Assembly: GCA_964486865.1 (NCBI GenBank)
Contig: CAZAOZ010000005.1
Location: 1-64,000 of the forward strand
Reading direction: 5' to 3'
From: Ga0077527 sp964486865
GTDB lineage: Bacteria > Pseudomonadota > Gammaproteobacteria > Burkholderiales > SG8-41
DNA length: 64,000 bases
The notes under the pieces are model-generated. The model did not search any database and was not told where the DNA came from. It worked only from the letters and a program-made list of their open reading frames with translations. Positions 7,865-17,342 of the stretch are shown piece after piece. Both the position numbers and the translations under genes were made by a program. Each line of letters starts with the position of its first letter. The stretch's first letter is position 1.

Positions 7865-9239
7865 GCCTGCAACTCCGGACAAAATCGACAAAACGCCCCG
7901 CCCAGTGATTTCCGGCAACATCCCGTAAATGCGCATACGACGCGAGCAGGTTCTTGTGCACGATGCCGTCGTGCCGGCCGTCGATGCCGTGGCCGCGCTC
8001 GACCTCATAGGCGAACTCGACGTCCCCGGGAAGATTTTCCACGCTCGAATAATGAAACTCGTGAGCGCGGATCAGCGGCGCATCCCGCACGGGCGCCTGC
8101 GGCCAGGGACTGCGGCCGGTTTCACGCAAATGCACGTAACCGCGCCCCACCGGGCGGGCATGCATGACGATATCCGCGGGAATGGCGCCGACCATTGCGG
8201 CGCGTTGCCCGTTCCATTCAATGCCGCGGGCGAGATACATGAGCCCCCCGCACTCGGCATACGTCGGCAACCCGGCTTCAATCGCCGCCCGCACGTCGGC
8301 ACGCAGTTCAGCATTCGCGGTGAGCGCAGCCATGTGCGTCTCCGGAAATCCGCCGCCGATGAACAGACCATCCACCTGCGGCAGGCGTTTATCCCGTAGC
8401 GCATCGAAGGGAATCAGCTCCGCGCCGGCGGCGCCCAAAGCTTCGAGATCTCCCGGGTAGTAGAAGCCGAATGCCGCATCGCGTGCGACACCCACGCGCA
8501 CCGGCGGGCCGCCCGGCCGCCCCGGAGCACTGCTGGTCAGGGCCGCAGGCAGGGGCAATGCGTCGCGCGCGACTGCGAGCAGACGGTCGAGGTCAACGCC
8601 GGCGGCGATGAGTGCTGCAATTTCGTTTACGCGCTCGTGCGCAGTCAGCGTTTCGTTGCTCGGCATCAGCCCGAGGTGGCGCTCCACGATGGTCATGCGC
8701 TCGTCGTGCTGCACGGCGCCGAGCACCGGAACATCGGTGTAGTGGCTGATCACGGCGCGCAGCTTGGCTTCGTGCCGCGATCCGCCGAGCTGATTCAGAA
8801 TCACGCCGGCAATGCGGATATTTTTGTCAAACGCCTGATAACCAAGGATCAGCGGCGCGATACCGCGTGTCATGCCCCGCGCATCGATCACCAGTACTAC
8901 CGGTGCGCCAAGAGAGACGGCAAGCGCAGCATTGCTGTTGCTGCCTTCCAGGTCGAGTCCGTCGTACAGGCCCTTATTGCCTTCCACGATGCCGATTGAG
9001 GCGCCATCCATGCGCCGCATGAACTCGGCGCGAATCTCATCCGCTCCGCTGAGGTAGGGGTCAAGGTTGTAGCAGGACCGCCCTGCGGCAAGCCCCAGCC
9101 ACAGCGGGTCTATGTAGTCAGGACCTTTTTTGAATGCCTGCACCATCTCGCCGCGCATGCGCAGAGCGGCGCACAGGCCGATGCACACCGTGGTCTTGCC
9201 TGAGGACTTGTGGGCCGCAGAGATGAAAAGCCGGTTCAC
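7854..9239 (-). CDS. dsrN: DsrN, CobB-like siroheme amidase
   Basis: 461-residue homologue of cobyrinic acid a,c-diamide synthase. It has an N-terminal ATP-binding P-loop (SSGKTTVCIGL) and a C-terminal class I glutamine amidotransferase domain with the nucleophile Cys in YAECGGLMYLARG. In dsr clusters this enzyme, DsrN, amidates siroheme to the siroamide used by DsrAB. GTG at 9239 is chosen because it overlaps the dsrP stop as GTGA and gives the normal family length. No other cobalamin genes are near, which supports the dsr role. Confidence 0.92.
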   Translation of the reverse strand: MNRLFISAAHKSSGKTTVCIGLCAALRMRGEMVQAFKKGPDYIDPLWLGLAAGRSCYNLDPYLSGADEIRAEFMRRMDGASIGIVEGNKGLYDGLDLEGSNSNAALAVSLGAPVVLVIDARGMTRGIAPLILGYQAFDKNIRIAGVILNQLGGSRHEAKLRAVISHYTDVPVLGAVQHDERMTIVERHLGLMPSNETLTAHERVNEIAALIAAGVDLDRLLAVARDALPLPAALTSSAPGRPGGPPVRVGVARDAAFGFYYPGDLEALGAAGAELIPFDALRDKRLPQVDGLFIGGGFPETHMAALTANAELRADVRAAIEAGLPTYAECGGLMYLARGIEWNGQRAAMVGAIPADIVMHARPVGRGYVHLRETGRSPWPQAPVRDAPLIRAHEFHYSSVENLPGDVEFAYEVERGHGIDGRHDGIVHKNLLASYAHLRDVAGNHWAGRFVDFVRSCRHAA

Positions 9240-10444
9240 GCGGTGGCCGGTCCAACGTCGCTGTCCGCGAGGCCTTTGGGCAGAAAAGGCAGCACCCTGA
9301 CCGCCACGACGGTGAGCGCCAGGGCCAGGGCCATCCCGCCGACGCCAAGCATGATTTCCGGCAGGCTCGGCGTGTACGCCGCGACAACACCGTCGAAAAA
9401 GCTGCTGGCGACCTCTTTTTCCGGAAACATCAGTTGCGGGTATGCCTGGCCGCCGATAATGAGCACATAAATCTGCGCAAAACCGCCCAGAATCACGCAT
9501 GCCGCTGCCGCTGCAATGACGCCTCGCGACCGGCTCAGCACGGGATTGAACAAGAGCATCAAAGGCAGAAGACTGCCGATCAGTATCTGGCCGAGCCAGA
9601 ACAGCGCGGTGTAAACGCCGCCTTGCCAGAGAATGAACCGTTCAAGATCATGCTGCCTGGTGATATACAGATTGGTCAGGTGATGGACCAGCACGAAATA
9701 CAGGACCACGGCGACGAACACGCCGAGCAGGTTCCCCAATCGTTTCAGCACCATATCCCCCAGCGCACGTCCGCTCCAGCGACAGACAGCCATCAGCACC
9801 AGAAGAAACACCGCCAGTCCGAAAGAAAAGGACATGACGATGAACAACGGCGCAAGCAGCGCGCTGTTATAAGGCTCGCGAGCCACCAGGAAGCCGAAGA
9901 TCGATCCCGTCCCCGTAGTAAGAACCAGGCGCCACACGAACGCCAGCAAGCCTGCGCGCTTGCTGTAGCCGTTCATGCGCCGCTCGAACATGGTCCACAG
10001 GTAAATCCCCACGACCGCGAAGAAACCGGTGTAGAGAAATATGTTCCATGCGAAGACGGACTTGAAGTTGTAGTTCGTCATCGCCACGATCAAACGGTCG
10101 GGCCGCCCCAGATCGAGCACCAGCACAGCAAGACCTCCGGCAAGCAGCGTGACCGCCAGCAATCCCGAAAACCGCGCCAGCGGTTTATAAAAATCGCGGC
10201 CGAACACCGATGCGATCGATGCCACGTTAAGCGCGCCCGAGGCCGCGACGATCATGAATATCGCAAACACGTGCGGCATACCCCACACCACGCGGTTGGT
10301 CATCCCCGTGACGAAGTGGCCGTGATGCTCCATGTACCACGCGGCGCCGAGGCCGCCCAGAATCAGGACACCCAGAACGCCGAGCAGCGCGTAAAAACCG
10401 CCGTTGCGGCCGTCGATTTCGCGGTAGTGCACGTGTTGAGTCAT
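9236..10444 (-). CDS. dsrP: DsrP, NrfD-family membrane subunit
   Basis: 402 residues with about ten hydrophobic helices spread over the whole length (for example GLLAVTLLAGGLAVLVLDL). This is the NrfD/PsrC family, which exchanges electrons with quinone. In the DsrMKJOP complex it pairs with the periplasmic ferredoxin DsrO, encoded 3 bp upstream. The stop overlaps the dsrN GTG start, indicating translational coupling. Confidence 0.93.
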   Translation of the reverse strand: MTQHVHYREIDGRNGGFYALLGVLGVLILGGLGAAWYMEHHGHFVTGMTNRVVWGMPHVFAIFMIVAASGALNVASIASVFGRDFYKPLARFSGLLAVTLLAGGLAVLVLDLGRPDRLIVAMTNYNFKSVFAWNIFLYTGFFAVVGIYLWTMFERRMNGYSKRAGLLAFVWRLVLTTGTGSIFGFLVAREPYNSALLAPLFIVMSFSFGLAVFLLVLMAVCRWSGRALGDMVLKRLGNLLGVFVAVVLYFVLVHHLTNLYITRQHDLERFILWQGGVYTALFWLGQILIGSLLPLMLLFNPVLSRSRGVIAAAAACVILGGFAQIYVLIIGGQAYPQLMFPEKEVASSFFDGVVAAYTPSLPEIMLGVGGMALALALTVVAVRVLPFLPKGLADSDVGPATA

Positions 10445-10447
10445 GCC

Positions 10448-11173
10448 TTACAGCCCTTGATAGCGCACGCCGGGGTTGAGGGCGAGATCAGCCCGCACCT
10501 GGGTCGATCTCCCGCTGCGCAGGCGTTGGTGGATTTCTGCAGAAGGATCGTTGAGATCGCCGAAAACCATGGCTTTGCCGCCATCGCGATTGCAGGCCTC
10601 CACACAAGCCGGCGTCTCGTCACGATCCACGCGATGCACGCACAGCGTGCAGGATTCCACCGTGCCCTTGCCGCGCGGCACATCCGCCTTCTGCCCGCTG
10701 ATCGTTTCGTGGATGAAAGAGCGCGCGCCGTACGGGCAGGCCATGACGCAGTAGCGGCAGCCGATGCAGGTGTGCTTGTCAACCAGCACGATGCCGTCGT
10801 CACGCCTGAACGAGGCACCGGTCGGACACACGTCCACGCACGGCGGGTGTTCGCAGTGCTGGCACATCAGCGGCAGCGTCTGGGCAAAGCCGGTACGCCT
10901 GTCGCGCAAATCCACCTTGCGTATCCACTGCGCGTCGGTTTCCGGCCGGCCTTGGCTGCTGACACCATTCTCTGCGTGGCAAGCTGTAACGCACTCGTTA
11001 CAGCCTTCGCATTTCGAAATATCGATCAGCAGACCCCAGCGCTGGAGGGTGGAAGCGGCCTCCTCCGGCGAGCGCGCCTGCGCAAGCTCGATCAGCCTGA
11101 TGGTTGGCGCGAGCGCCACGCCCGCTGCGGCAGCGGCGCCCCAACCCAGCAACTGGCGCCGATCCGGGTTCAC
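10448..11173 (-). CDS. dsrO: DsrO, periplasmic ferredoxin-like subunit
   Basis: 241 residues. The N-terminus has a Tat-like signal (PDRRQLLGWGAAAAAGVAL). Ferredoxin-type Cys clusters follow: CEGCNECVTAC, CQHCEHPPCVDVCP, CIGCRYCVMACP and CTLCVHR...CVEAC, enough for four [4Fe-4S] clusters. It is exported folded and transfers electrons between DsrJ and DsrP. GTG at 11173 is preferred because it overlaps the dsrJ stop (GTGA) and puts the twin-Arg motif near the N-terminus; a longer start at 11218 is possible. Confidence 0.92.
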   Translation of the reverse strand: MNPDRRQLLGWGAAAAAGVALAPTIRLIELAQARSPEEAASTLQRWGLLIDISKCEGCNECVTACHAENGVSSQGRPETDAQWIRKVDLRDRRTGFAQTLPLMCQHCEHPPCVDVCPTGASFRRDDGIVLVDKHTCIGCRYCVMACPYGARSFIHETISGQKADVPRGKGTVESCTLCVHRVDRDETPACVEACNRDGGKAMVFGDLNDPSAEIHQRLRSGRSTQVRADLALNPGVRYQGL

Positions 11174-11553
11174 CGGGCAGCTCCCGCGGCCCGGGTCTGC
11201 CGCAGCGGCGTATGGCACTCGAAGCAGTCGATTTTCACCGAAGCATAGGCATGACAGCTCGAGCAGAAACCGTCATTGCCGAGCACGCTGCCGGTCTCGC
11301 GGCTGGCGTGGCATTCGACACAGTTCTTGAGACTGAAACGCGGCTCGCGCAGCCCCTGACGCATGGTGCCGTCGCGCTGATGCATGAGCATCTTCATGTG
11401 GTTGCGGCGTATCTCTCCGGTCGGCGCCACGCAAACATCGCCTTTCTCGGTCTTGACCACCGGCGTGGGAACCCGACCCGCGGGCTTTTCAGCAGCCCCG
11501 GCGAATCCCGCAACCGTGAATGCGAGAACCATGATCAGAAGCACAATCCGCAC
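11170..11553 (-). CDS. dsrJ: DsrJ, triheme cytochrome c
   Basis: 127-residue periplasmic protein with an N-terminal hydrophobic signal or anchor (about residues 2-20) and three c-type heme motifs, CVECH, CSSCH and CFECH. DsrJ of the DsrMKJOP complex has this size and heme number. It starts with GTG at 11553, with GAGG upstream, 20 bp after dsrL, and overlaps dsrO. Confidence 0.93.
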   Translation of the reverse strand: MRIVLLIMVLAFTVAGFAGAAEKPAGRVPTPVVKTEKGDVCVAPTGEIRRNHMKMLMHQRDGTMRQGLREPRFSLKNCVECHASRETGSVLGNDGFCSSCHAYASVKIDCFECHTPLRQTRAAGAAR

Positions 11554-11573
11554 TTTGCCCGCCTCATCGATGC

Positions 11574-13574
11574 TCAGTGGTCACCCATGCCCATCTTGAT
11601 GTAGCCGGTCGGACAGACATCGGCGCAGATGTGGCAACCGATGCACAGGTCGTAGTCGGTATAGACATAGCGGCCCATGGTGGCTTCGGACTTGGGCGTG
11701 CGCTTGACCGCGTTTTGCGGGCAATAGATGACGCAGTTGTCGCACTCAAAGCACATGCCGCAGCTCATGCAGCGCTTGGATTCATCCACCGCCTGCTTGT
11801 CGTTCAGGCCGACCATGCGTTCGGCGAAATGCCCCAGCACCTCCTCTGCCGAAGGGCCGATCTCGGTGCGCTTGATGCGCTCCTGGTAAGGAAAATGGCC
11901 GAGGAACAACTCATTGGACTGACAAACTTCCGCGGCACCGCGATCCTCATAGTTATGCACGGCAAAGCCGCCAACCGCCTTGCCCTGCTCCGATGTGCCG
12001 CGCACGCCGCGGTCGATCTCGCGCAGAGTGCCGTCCTCGACCGCCTTGAACGACTTGGGCTCGAGATTCACTTCGCGCAACTTGTCGAGCAGGTTGAAGT
12101 GATGCACATCGACCTTCGGCCGCTTGGCCATCTCCTTGTTGCCGAGATAGCGGTCGATGCTGTCGGCGGCGACCGAGCCCTGGCCGATCACCGTGGTCAG
12201 CAGATGGGGACGGATGATGTCGCCGCAGGCAAACACACCCCGGCGGTTCGGCACCTGATAGAACTTGTCTGCAGCGATCAGGCCCTTGCCGTTATTGAGC
12301 TCCTCCATGCCGCGCAAGTCACCGGCCTGCCCGATGGCAGAAACAATAAGATCAGCTTCGAAGTCCATCTCGGTGCCGGGTTTCTGCACCATCTTGCCTT
12401 TCACATAATCGACCTCGATCACGCGCAGCGCCTTGGCGCGCCCGGTCTGCTCGTCGACAATCACCTTGGTTGCCAGCAGGTTGCCGCGGATCCTGACGCC
12501 CTCGCGCTGCGCGTCCTCGATTTCGTGCTTGGCGGCGTTCATCTGGTCGATCGGCTGCATCGAGATGAGCGTGACGTCTGCGCCGCTGCGCGCTGCCATG
12601 GTGGAAACGTCATGCGCGGTATGGCCCATCACCACAAACTCAGGACGCTCAGCCTCCTTGACGTTTTCCACATAACCCAGGCGGCGCGCCACCGAGACGA
12701 CGTCAACCGAGGTGTCGCCGCCGCCGACCACCACCACCCGGCCGGCGACCGATTTCAGCCGCCCCTGGTTGAAGGCCTCCAGAAACGAGACCCCGCTGAT
12801 GCAGTTGGGCGCGTCCGCTCCCGGGACGGGCAGGCTGAGACCGGCTTTGCAGCCGATTGCGAGCAGCACAGCGTCAAAACCGGACTCCAGTTCGTTCAGG
12901 GAAACGTCGGTGCCGATCCGGGTATTCGCGCGAACTTCCACGCCCATCGCGATGATCCGGTTGATCTCGCCGTCCAGATGCGTGCGCGGCAGGCGGTAGC
13001 CCGGCACGCCGTACTTGGCCATGCCGCCCAGTTCGGCGTGATCGTCGAACAGGACCACGGCGTGGCCTTTGCGGCGCAACTGATAAGCCGCTGACAGTCC
13101 GGCCGGGCCGCCGCCCACAACGGCAACACGCTTGCCTGTTTCAGGGCCGGCCTGAAACGCGAAGCCCTGCTGCAGCGCATAGTCGCCGATGTATTGCTCG
13201 ACTGCATTGATGCCGACGGTGTCCTCCACCTTGTTGCGATTGCAGCCTGTCTGGCACGGCGCCGGACACACCCGCCCCATCATGGATGGAAACGGATTGG
13301 CATCGGTGGAGCGCCGGAATGCGTACTCCTGCATGCTGGTGCCCTTGGGCGCCTTCTCCACTCCGCGCACGATGTTGAGCCAGCCGCGGATGTCCTCACC
13401 CGACGGACAACTGGCCTGGCAGGGCGGCGTCTTGTGCACGTAGGTCGGGCACTTGTCGGACGCGTCGGCAGAAAAAATCTGCTCCTGGAACGAGCCCCAC
13501 TGGTGATCGCCGTCCTTGAACTTGCGGAATGTATGCCCGCTTTTTGCTTCGGGCTTGTTCGCTGGCGCTGACAT
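11574..13574 (-). CDS. dsrL: DsrL, NAD(P)H:acceptor iron-sulfur flavoprotein
   Basis: 666 residues, GltD-like. An N-terminal Cys cluster (PPCQASCPSGEDIRGWL) is followed by an FAD motif (VAVVGGGPAGLSAAYQL), an NAD(P) motif (VVVVGGGDTSVDVVSVARR) and a C-terminal ferredoxin domain with CMSCGMCFECDNCVIYCP and CIGCHICADVCP. DsrL receives electrons from DsrAB during sulfite formation and reduces NAD(P)+. It is found with oxidative-type dsr clusters and is the strongest single marker here for sulfur oxidation rather than sulfate reduction. Confidence 0.95.
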   Translation of the reverse strand: MSAPANKPEAKSGHTFRKFKDGDHQWGSFQEQIFSADASDKCPTYVHKTPPCQASCPSGEDIRGWLNIVRGVEKAPKGTSMQEYAFRRSTDANPFPSMMGRVCPAPCQTGCNRNKVEDTVGINAVEQYIGDYALQQGFAFQAGPETGKRVAVVGGGPAGLSAAYQLRRKGHAVVLFDDHAELGGMAKYGVPGYRLPRTHLDGEINRIIAMGVEVRANTRIGTDVSLNELESGFDAVLLAIGCKAGLSLPVPGADAPNCISGVSFLEAFNQGRLKSVAGRVVVVGGGDTSVDVVSVARRLGYVENVKEAERPEFVVMGHTAHDVSTMAARSGADVTLISMQPIDQMNAAKHEIEDAQREGVRIRGNLLATKVIVDEQTGRAKALRVIEVDYVKGKMVQKPGTEMDFEADLIVSAIGQAGDLRGMEELNNGKGLIAADKFYQVPNRRGVFACGDIIRPHLLTTVIGQGSVAADSIDRYLGNKEMAKRPKVDVHHFNLLDKLREVNLEPKSFKAVEDGTLREIDRGVRGTSEQGKAVGGFAVHNYEDRGAAEVCQSNELFLGHFPYQERIKRTEIGPSAEEVLGHFAERMVGLNDKQAVDESKRCMSCGMCFECDNCVIYCPQNAVKRTPKSEATMGRYVYTDYDLCIGCHICADVCPTGYIKMGMGDH

Positions 13575-13599
13575 GGTTATCTCCGATTGATACGCTTTT

Positions 13600-15090
13600 T
13601 CACTGCCTGGGTCCCAGCACGATCGCGTTGCTCACCAGTCCATGCACGCTGCCGATCATGTCCATGGGATGCTTATAGTAAGGAAGCACCTTGGTGAACT
13701 GGCTTTTGCAGATGGCGCAGATCGCGGCCATATAGTTGACGCCGTGCTCTTCCACTACCTGCTGCAGCGCCTGCATGCGCGGCAGCGCGCCTTTGACGCG
13801 CAGTTCAACCAGGTCGTCGGTCAGCAGGCCGCCGCCGCCGCCGCAGCAAAAGGTGGTCTCGCCGATGGTCTCGGGCGCCATATCCACGAACTTGTTGACG
13901 CAGGCGCGAATGATCTCGCGCGGAATGAGAAACTGCCCGCCCGGCACGTCACCCATGCGTGAGGCGCGCGACACATTGCAGGAATCGTGGAAGGTCACCA
14001 CCTTGTCATCGTTGGCGCTTTTGTCGAATGTGATCGCGCCGCTGCGGATGAGGTCGTAGGTCAATTCACAAATGTGCTGCGGCGCCGGATAACGCGGATC
14101 GAGAAAGTCGAACGGTCCGATGAGCGTGTTCCAGAAACTGTAGGCAACGCGCCAGGCATGGCCGCACTCGCCGACCACGATGCGCTTCACGCCCAGATCG
14201 AGCGCCGCCTCGCGGATGCGTTCCGCCACTTTCTGCAGGTTGTCGTGATTGCCGATGAACAGCGAGAAGTTCGCCGCCTCGGAGGCGTGCGATGAAAGCG
14301 TCCACGAGATGCCCGCGGCGTGAAACACCTTGGCATAGCCGATCAGACCATCAATGTGTGGCTCGGCGAAAAAGTCGGCGCTCGGCGTCACCAGCAGCAC
14401 CTCGGCGCCTTTTACGTCGAGCGGGAATTTGACATCCACGCCGGTATCCTCTTTGACGTCCTCTTCCAGGCCGTCGAGTGTATTGCGCAGCGCCGGCTGG
14501 GGCAGTCCCAGATTGTTGCCGATCTTGTGTACCTTGCCGATGATCTCGTTCGAGTATTTCTGGCCCACGCCGACGCTGTCCATGATGTCGCGTGCCGCCA
14601 TCGATATCTCTGCGGTGTCGATACCGTAAGGACAGAACACTGCGCAGCGGCGGCACTGCGAGCACTGGTGGAAATAGCTGTACCAGTCGTCGAGCACCTT
14701 CTTGGTCATGTCGCGCGCACCCACCAGCCACGGGAAAAACTTGCCGGCAAAGGTGTAGTAGCGGCGATAAACCGAGCGCAGCAGATCCTGGCGCGCCACC
14801 GGCATGTTTTTGGGATCGGAGGTGCCCAGGAAATAGTGGCACTTGTCGGTGCAGGCGCCGCACTTGACGCAGGAATCAAGGAACACCTGCAGTGCGCGTG
14901 ACTGCGACACCAGTTCGCCCAGCTTGGTAACCGCGACCTTCTCCCAATCCGGCACCAGTTCCCCCGGAAAACCGAGCGGTTTCTGGTGGTCGGGCTTGGC
15001 CACGAACGGTTTGCTGTGCGCCATGGCTCCTTCGCGCACCAGCGGAATCACCGGGTATTCGCCCACTGCCGGTGTTTCAAACGCGGCCAT
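13600..15090 (-). CDS. dsrK: DsrK, HdrD-like catalytic iron-sulfur subunit
   Basis: 496 residues. Two [4Fe-4S] motifs (CVKCGACTDKC and CSQCRRCAVFCP) are followed by CCG-type regions with GECGHAWRVAY, FHDSCNVSRASR and TFCCGGGGGLL. As part of DsrMKJOP it faces the cytoplasm and is thought to react with DsrC. The ATG immediately follows the dsrM stop (TGAATG), so the two are coupled. A shorter start at the later Met of MAHSKPF is possible. Confidence 0.95.
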   Translation of the reverse strand: MAAFETPAVGEYPVIPLVREGAMAHSKPFVAKPDHQKPLGFPGELVPDWEKVAVTKLGELVSQSRALQVFLDSCVKCGACTDKCHYFLGTSDPKNMPVARQDLLRSVYRRYYTFAGKFFPWLVGARDMTKKVLDDWYSYFHQCSQCRRCAVFCPYGIDTAEISMAARDIMDSVGVGQKYSNEIIGKVHKIGNNLGLPQPALRNTLDGLEEDVKEDTGVDVKFPLDVKGAEVLLVTPSADFFAEPHIDGLIGYAKVFHAAGISWTLSSHASEAANFSLFIGNHDNLQKVAERIREAALDLGVKRIVVGECGHAWRVAYSFWNTLIGPFDFLDPRYPAPQHICELTYDLIRSGAITFDKSANDDKVVTFHDSCNVSRASRMGDVPGGQFLIPREIIRACVNKFVDMAPETIGETTFCCGGGGGLLTDDLVELRVKGALPRMQALQQVVEEHGVNYMAAICAICKSQFTKVLPYYKHPMDMIGSVHGLVSNAIVLGPRQ

Positions 15091-15837
15091 TCAGCCCCCG
15101 CGCGCCCGGTCGGGGACGATTCGCGCCGACCAGCCTGCCGCATGGCGCTGCTCGCGCGCATTGTCGATCTGGTTAAGACTCGGACTGAAGAACACCCCCG
15201 GCGCGTGTAACAGCTTGCTGACCGGAAAAACAATCATCAGCGTCGCCACCAGCGCAAGATGCACGAGCAGCGCCGGGTCGGCGGGCAGCGCCTGCCAGTC
15301 AAACACCATCAGGCCGAGAAAAAATGCCTTGAGGGCGACGATGTCGGTATGTGCGAGGTATTTCATGGTGAGCCCGCTCACCGCAATCGCGATGAGCAGC
15401 GCAAGCATCAGATGGTCGGAAGGGCTGCTGATGTAGCGGACGCGATCCACCAGAAACCGCCGCGCCCACAGCCCGGCAAGGCCGGCGACCATGGCAAACC
15501 CGGCGTACAGGCCCAAGGGCTGGATCAGCGCCACCCAGCCCCAGACCGGTTCGGTGAAATAGCGCAGGTGGCGAAGCAGCACCGCCAGCAGCGCGACGTG
15601 AAAGATCCAGCCGAAGAGCCAGATCCATTTGTTGGAACGGAACAGGCTCTTGAAGAGCGTGACCTCGAAGAGCATGCGCAGTACGACGCCGCGGCGCGTG
15701 GTCGGCGCCGGCGGAATCGGAATCTTCAGGGGCTGCGGCGTGCGCGCATACACCCAGCACTTCCAGGCCACGCCACCGAAGAGCGTGATGGCGGCGGCAT
15801 AAAAGAGCAGCGCGTAGAAAATGGTCAGCGCCGACAA
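15091..15837 (-). CDS. dsrM: DsrM, membrane cytochrome b subunit
   Basis: 248-residue membrane protein with about five to six helices, of the NarI family. His residues in WIFHVALLAVLL, SPSDHLMLALL and LVHLALVATL are candidates for heme b ligation. It anchors DsrK and exchanges electrons with quinone. It lies 30 bp after dsrC and its stop abuts the dsrK start. Confidence 0.94.
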   Translation of the reverse strand: MSALTIFYALLFYAAAITLFGGVAWKCWVYARTPQPLKIPIPPAPTTRRGVVLRMLFEVTLFKSLFRSNKWIWLFGWIFHVALLAVLLRHLRYFTEPVWGWVALIQPLGLYAGFAMVAGLAGLWARRFLVDRVRYISSPSDHLMLALLIAIAVSGLTMKYLAHTDIVALKAFFLGLMVFDWQALPADPALLVHLALVATLMIVFPVSKLLHAPGVFFSPSLNQIDNAREQRHAAGWSARIVPDRARGG

Positions 15838-15867
15838 CGCTCGCTCCGGATTCCGGTGAAATGCGCT

Positions 15868-16200
15868 CTAGACGCAGCCCGTCGGCTTGGGCAGCCCTGC
15901 ATATTTGCAGGCCTGCTTGGCGGGGCCGTAAGGATACAGCTCGTACAGGTATTTGCTGTTGCCCTTTTCCGCGCCGAGCTTCTTGCCGATGGCCTTGGTC
16001 AGCACCCGCACTGCCGGGGCAATCTGATACTCGTCGTAGTACTCGCGCAGGAAGTTGATCACTTCCCAGTGATTTTCGGTCAGCTCGCAGTCGTCGATGC
16101 GGGCCATCTCCTTTGCTATTTCCTCGGTCCAGTCAGTGCGGTTCGCGAGATAACCTTCCTCGTCGGTTTCAATGGTCTGGCCGTTCAGTTCGATAGGCAT
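15868..16200 (-). CDS. dsrC: DsrC, sulfur-carrier protein
   Basis: 110 residues. The flexible C-terminal arm QACKYAGLPKPTGCV keeps both conserved cysteines, at 98 and 109, as needed to carry a trisulfide between DsrEFH, DsrAB and DsrK. Its place between dsrH and dsrM is the canonical oxidative order. Of the three DsrC-family proteins in the window, only this one is redox-competent. Confidence 0.96.
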   Translation of the reverse strand: MPIELNGQTIETDEEGYLANRTDWTEEIAKEMARIDDCELTENHWEVINFLREYYDEYQIAPAVRVLTKAIGKKLGAEKGNSKYLYELYPYGPAKQACKYAGLPKPTGCV

Positions 16201-16219
16201 GTCATGGTTCCTTTCAGGG

Positions 16220-16519
16220 TCAAAGCCAGGATTGCACGGCGTTGTGCTCCACCACGAGATCCACGAACCCCTCGTAGTCCACCAGGCGCACGCCGTCCAT
16301 CACCCGGTTCTGCATTCCTCTCGCCTCAACGTCCGGCTTGAGCGCATAAATCGACACGTTCTTCAAAGCTTCCTGCACCTGCTTCGAGACCGCCGTATCC
16401 CTCGCCGCCGCGTATACGCCGTCTTCGATCAGCAACACCGCACTGCCCTGCTTCGCAAACTTGAGGCAGGTTTCAAAAGTGCCGTGCTCGAACGGCGATT
16501 TATTGATGGTATGCAGCAT
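16220..16519 (-). CDS. dsrH: DsrH (TusB-like) sulfurtransferase subunit
   Basis: 99 residues, the smallest subunit of the DsrE2F2H2 complex. A single conserved Cys near residue 18 (FETCLKFAKQG) matches the Cys of DsrH proteins. It begins MLHTINKSPFE, typical of DsrH/TusB. It lies between dsrF and dsrC. Confidence 0.93.
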   Translation of the reverse strand: MLHTINKSPFEHGTFETCLKFAKQGSAVLLIEDGVYAAARDTAVSKQVQEALKNVSIYALKPDVEARGMQNRVMDGVRLVDYEGFVDLVVEHNAVQSWL

Positions 16520-16530
16520 TTATCTCATCC

Positions 16531-16914
16531 TCAAAAGCTCAGGATCACGTCCTGGTCTTCCATGATCTCGGTCATGCGTTGCGCGCTCACCACCTCAACC
16601 GGCACCACCAGGTCGGCTTCGGTAAGGCCGCGCGCCTGCATCGCCTCCTGCTCCACATAAAGCTTGGTCACGTCGTAATCCTCAAGGGCACGGAAGGTCG
16701 GCGAGAAGTTCTTCATCTCGATGCCTTTGGTATTCTGCCCCTTGGTCAACTGATAGACGCCGTCGCCTATGAACGCGAGACTCACGTCCTGCTCGAAAGC
16801 AGCGCCGATCAGCACCACTTCAAGGGACTCCAGCGCATAGATCGTTCCGTACGGCGCCCTGCGATTGACGTACAGAAACTTTTTCGTTACGCCGCTCTGG
16901 GTTTCTTCGCTCAT
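16531..16914 (-). CDS. dsrF: DsrF (TusC-like) subunit
   Basis: 127 residues of the DsrE/F-like fold, beginning MSEETQSGVTKKFLYVNRRAPYG truncated here to the recognisable YVNRRAPYG motif. It has no cysteine, so like other DsrF proteins it is structural in the hexamer rather than the sulfur-binding subunit. It lies 9 bp after dsrE and 11 bp before dsrH. Confidence 0.93.
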   Translation of the reverse strand: MSEETQSGVTKKFLYVNRRAPYGTIYALESLEVVLIGAAFEQDVSLAFIGDGVYQLTKGQNTKGIEMKNFSPTFRALEDYDVTKLYVEQEAMQARGLTEADLVVPVEVVSAQRMTEIMEDQDVILSF

Positions 16915-16923
16915 TTCTTCCCC

Positions 16924-17316
16924 TCAGCCGCCGAACACGATCAGGCGGTCGGCCTGGATTCCGGCTTCGATGAGCTGGCCCAGACCCGAGATCCTGAAAC
17001 CCGGCGCAATGTTGTTGGCGTCCTTGCCGTTGCGCTTCGCCTCGGCCGCATCCATGACGCCGCGGCGCTGCGCGGCGGCGATGCACACCACGAGATCGAG
17101 CTTGTGCTGCGCAGCGAGCTCGGTCCAGCGTTTGACGATATTGCGGTCATCCTGCGGCGGCACGGTAAGCCGCGTGGCATTGTTCACGCCGTCGTGATAG
17201 AAAAACACGCGATAGATTTCGTGCCCCTTCGCCAGCGCGGCCTTCACGAACTGGTACGCCGTGTCGGAAGCCTCGTGGGTATAAGGGCCTTCATTGATCA
17301 GGATGCCGAATTTCAT
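16924..17316 (-). CDS. dsrE: DsrE (TusD-like) sulfurtransferase subunit
   Basis: 130 residues. The active-site Cys falls at residue 78 (LDLVVCIAAAQRRG), the same number as the essential Cys of Allochromatium DsrE. It hands persulfide sulfur to DsrC in the cytoplasm. Presence of dsrEFH marks the cluster as oxidative type. Confidence 0.95.
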   Translation of the reverse strand: MKFGILINEGPYTHEASDTAYQFVKAALAKGHEIYRVFFYHDGVNNATRLTVPPQDDRNIVKRWTELAAQHKLDLVVCIAAAQRRGVMDAAEAKRNGKDANNIAPGFRISGLGQLIEAGIQADRLIVFGG

Positions 17317-17342
17317 GCTCCGCCTTTACAGCCCGCTCACGT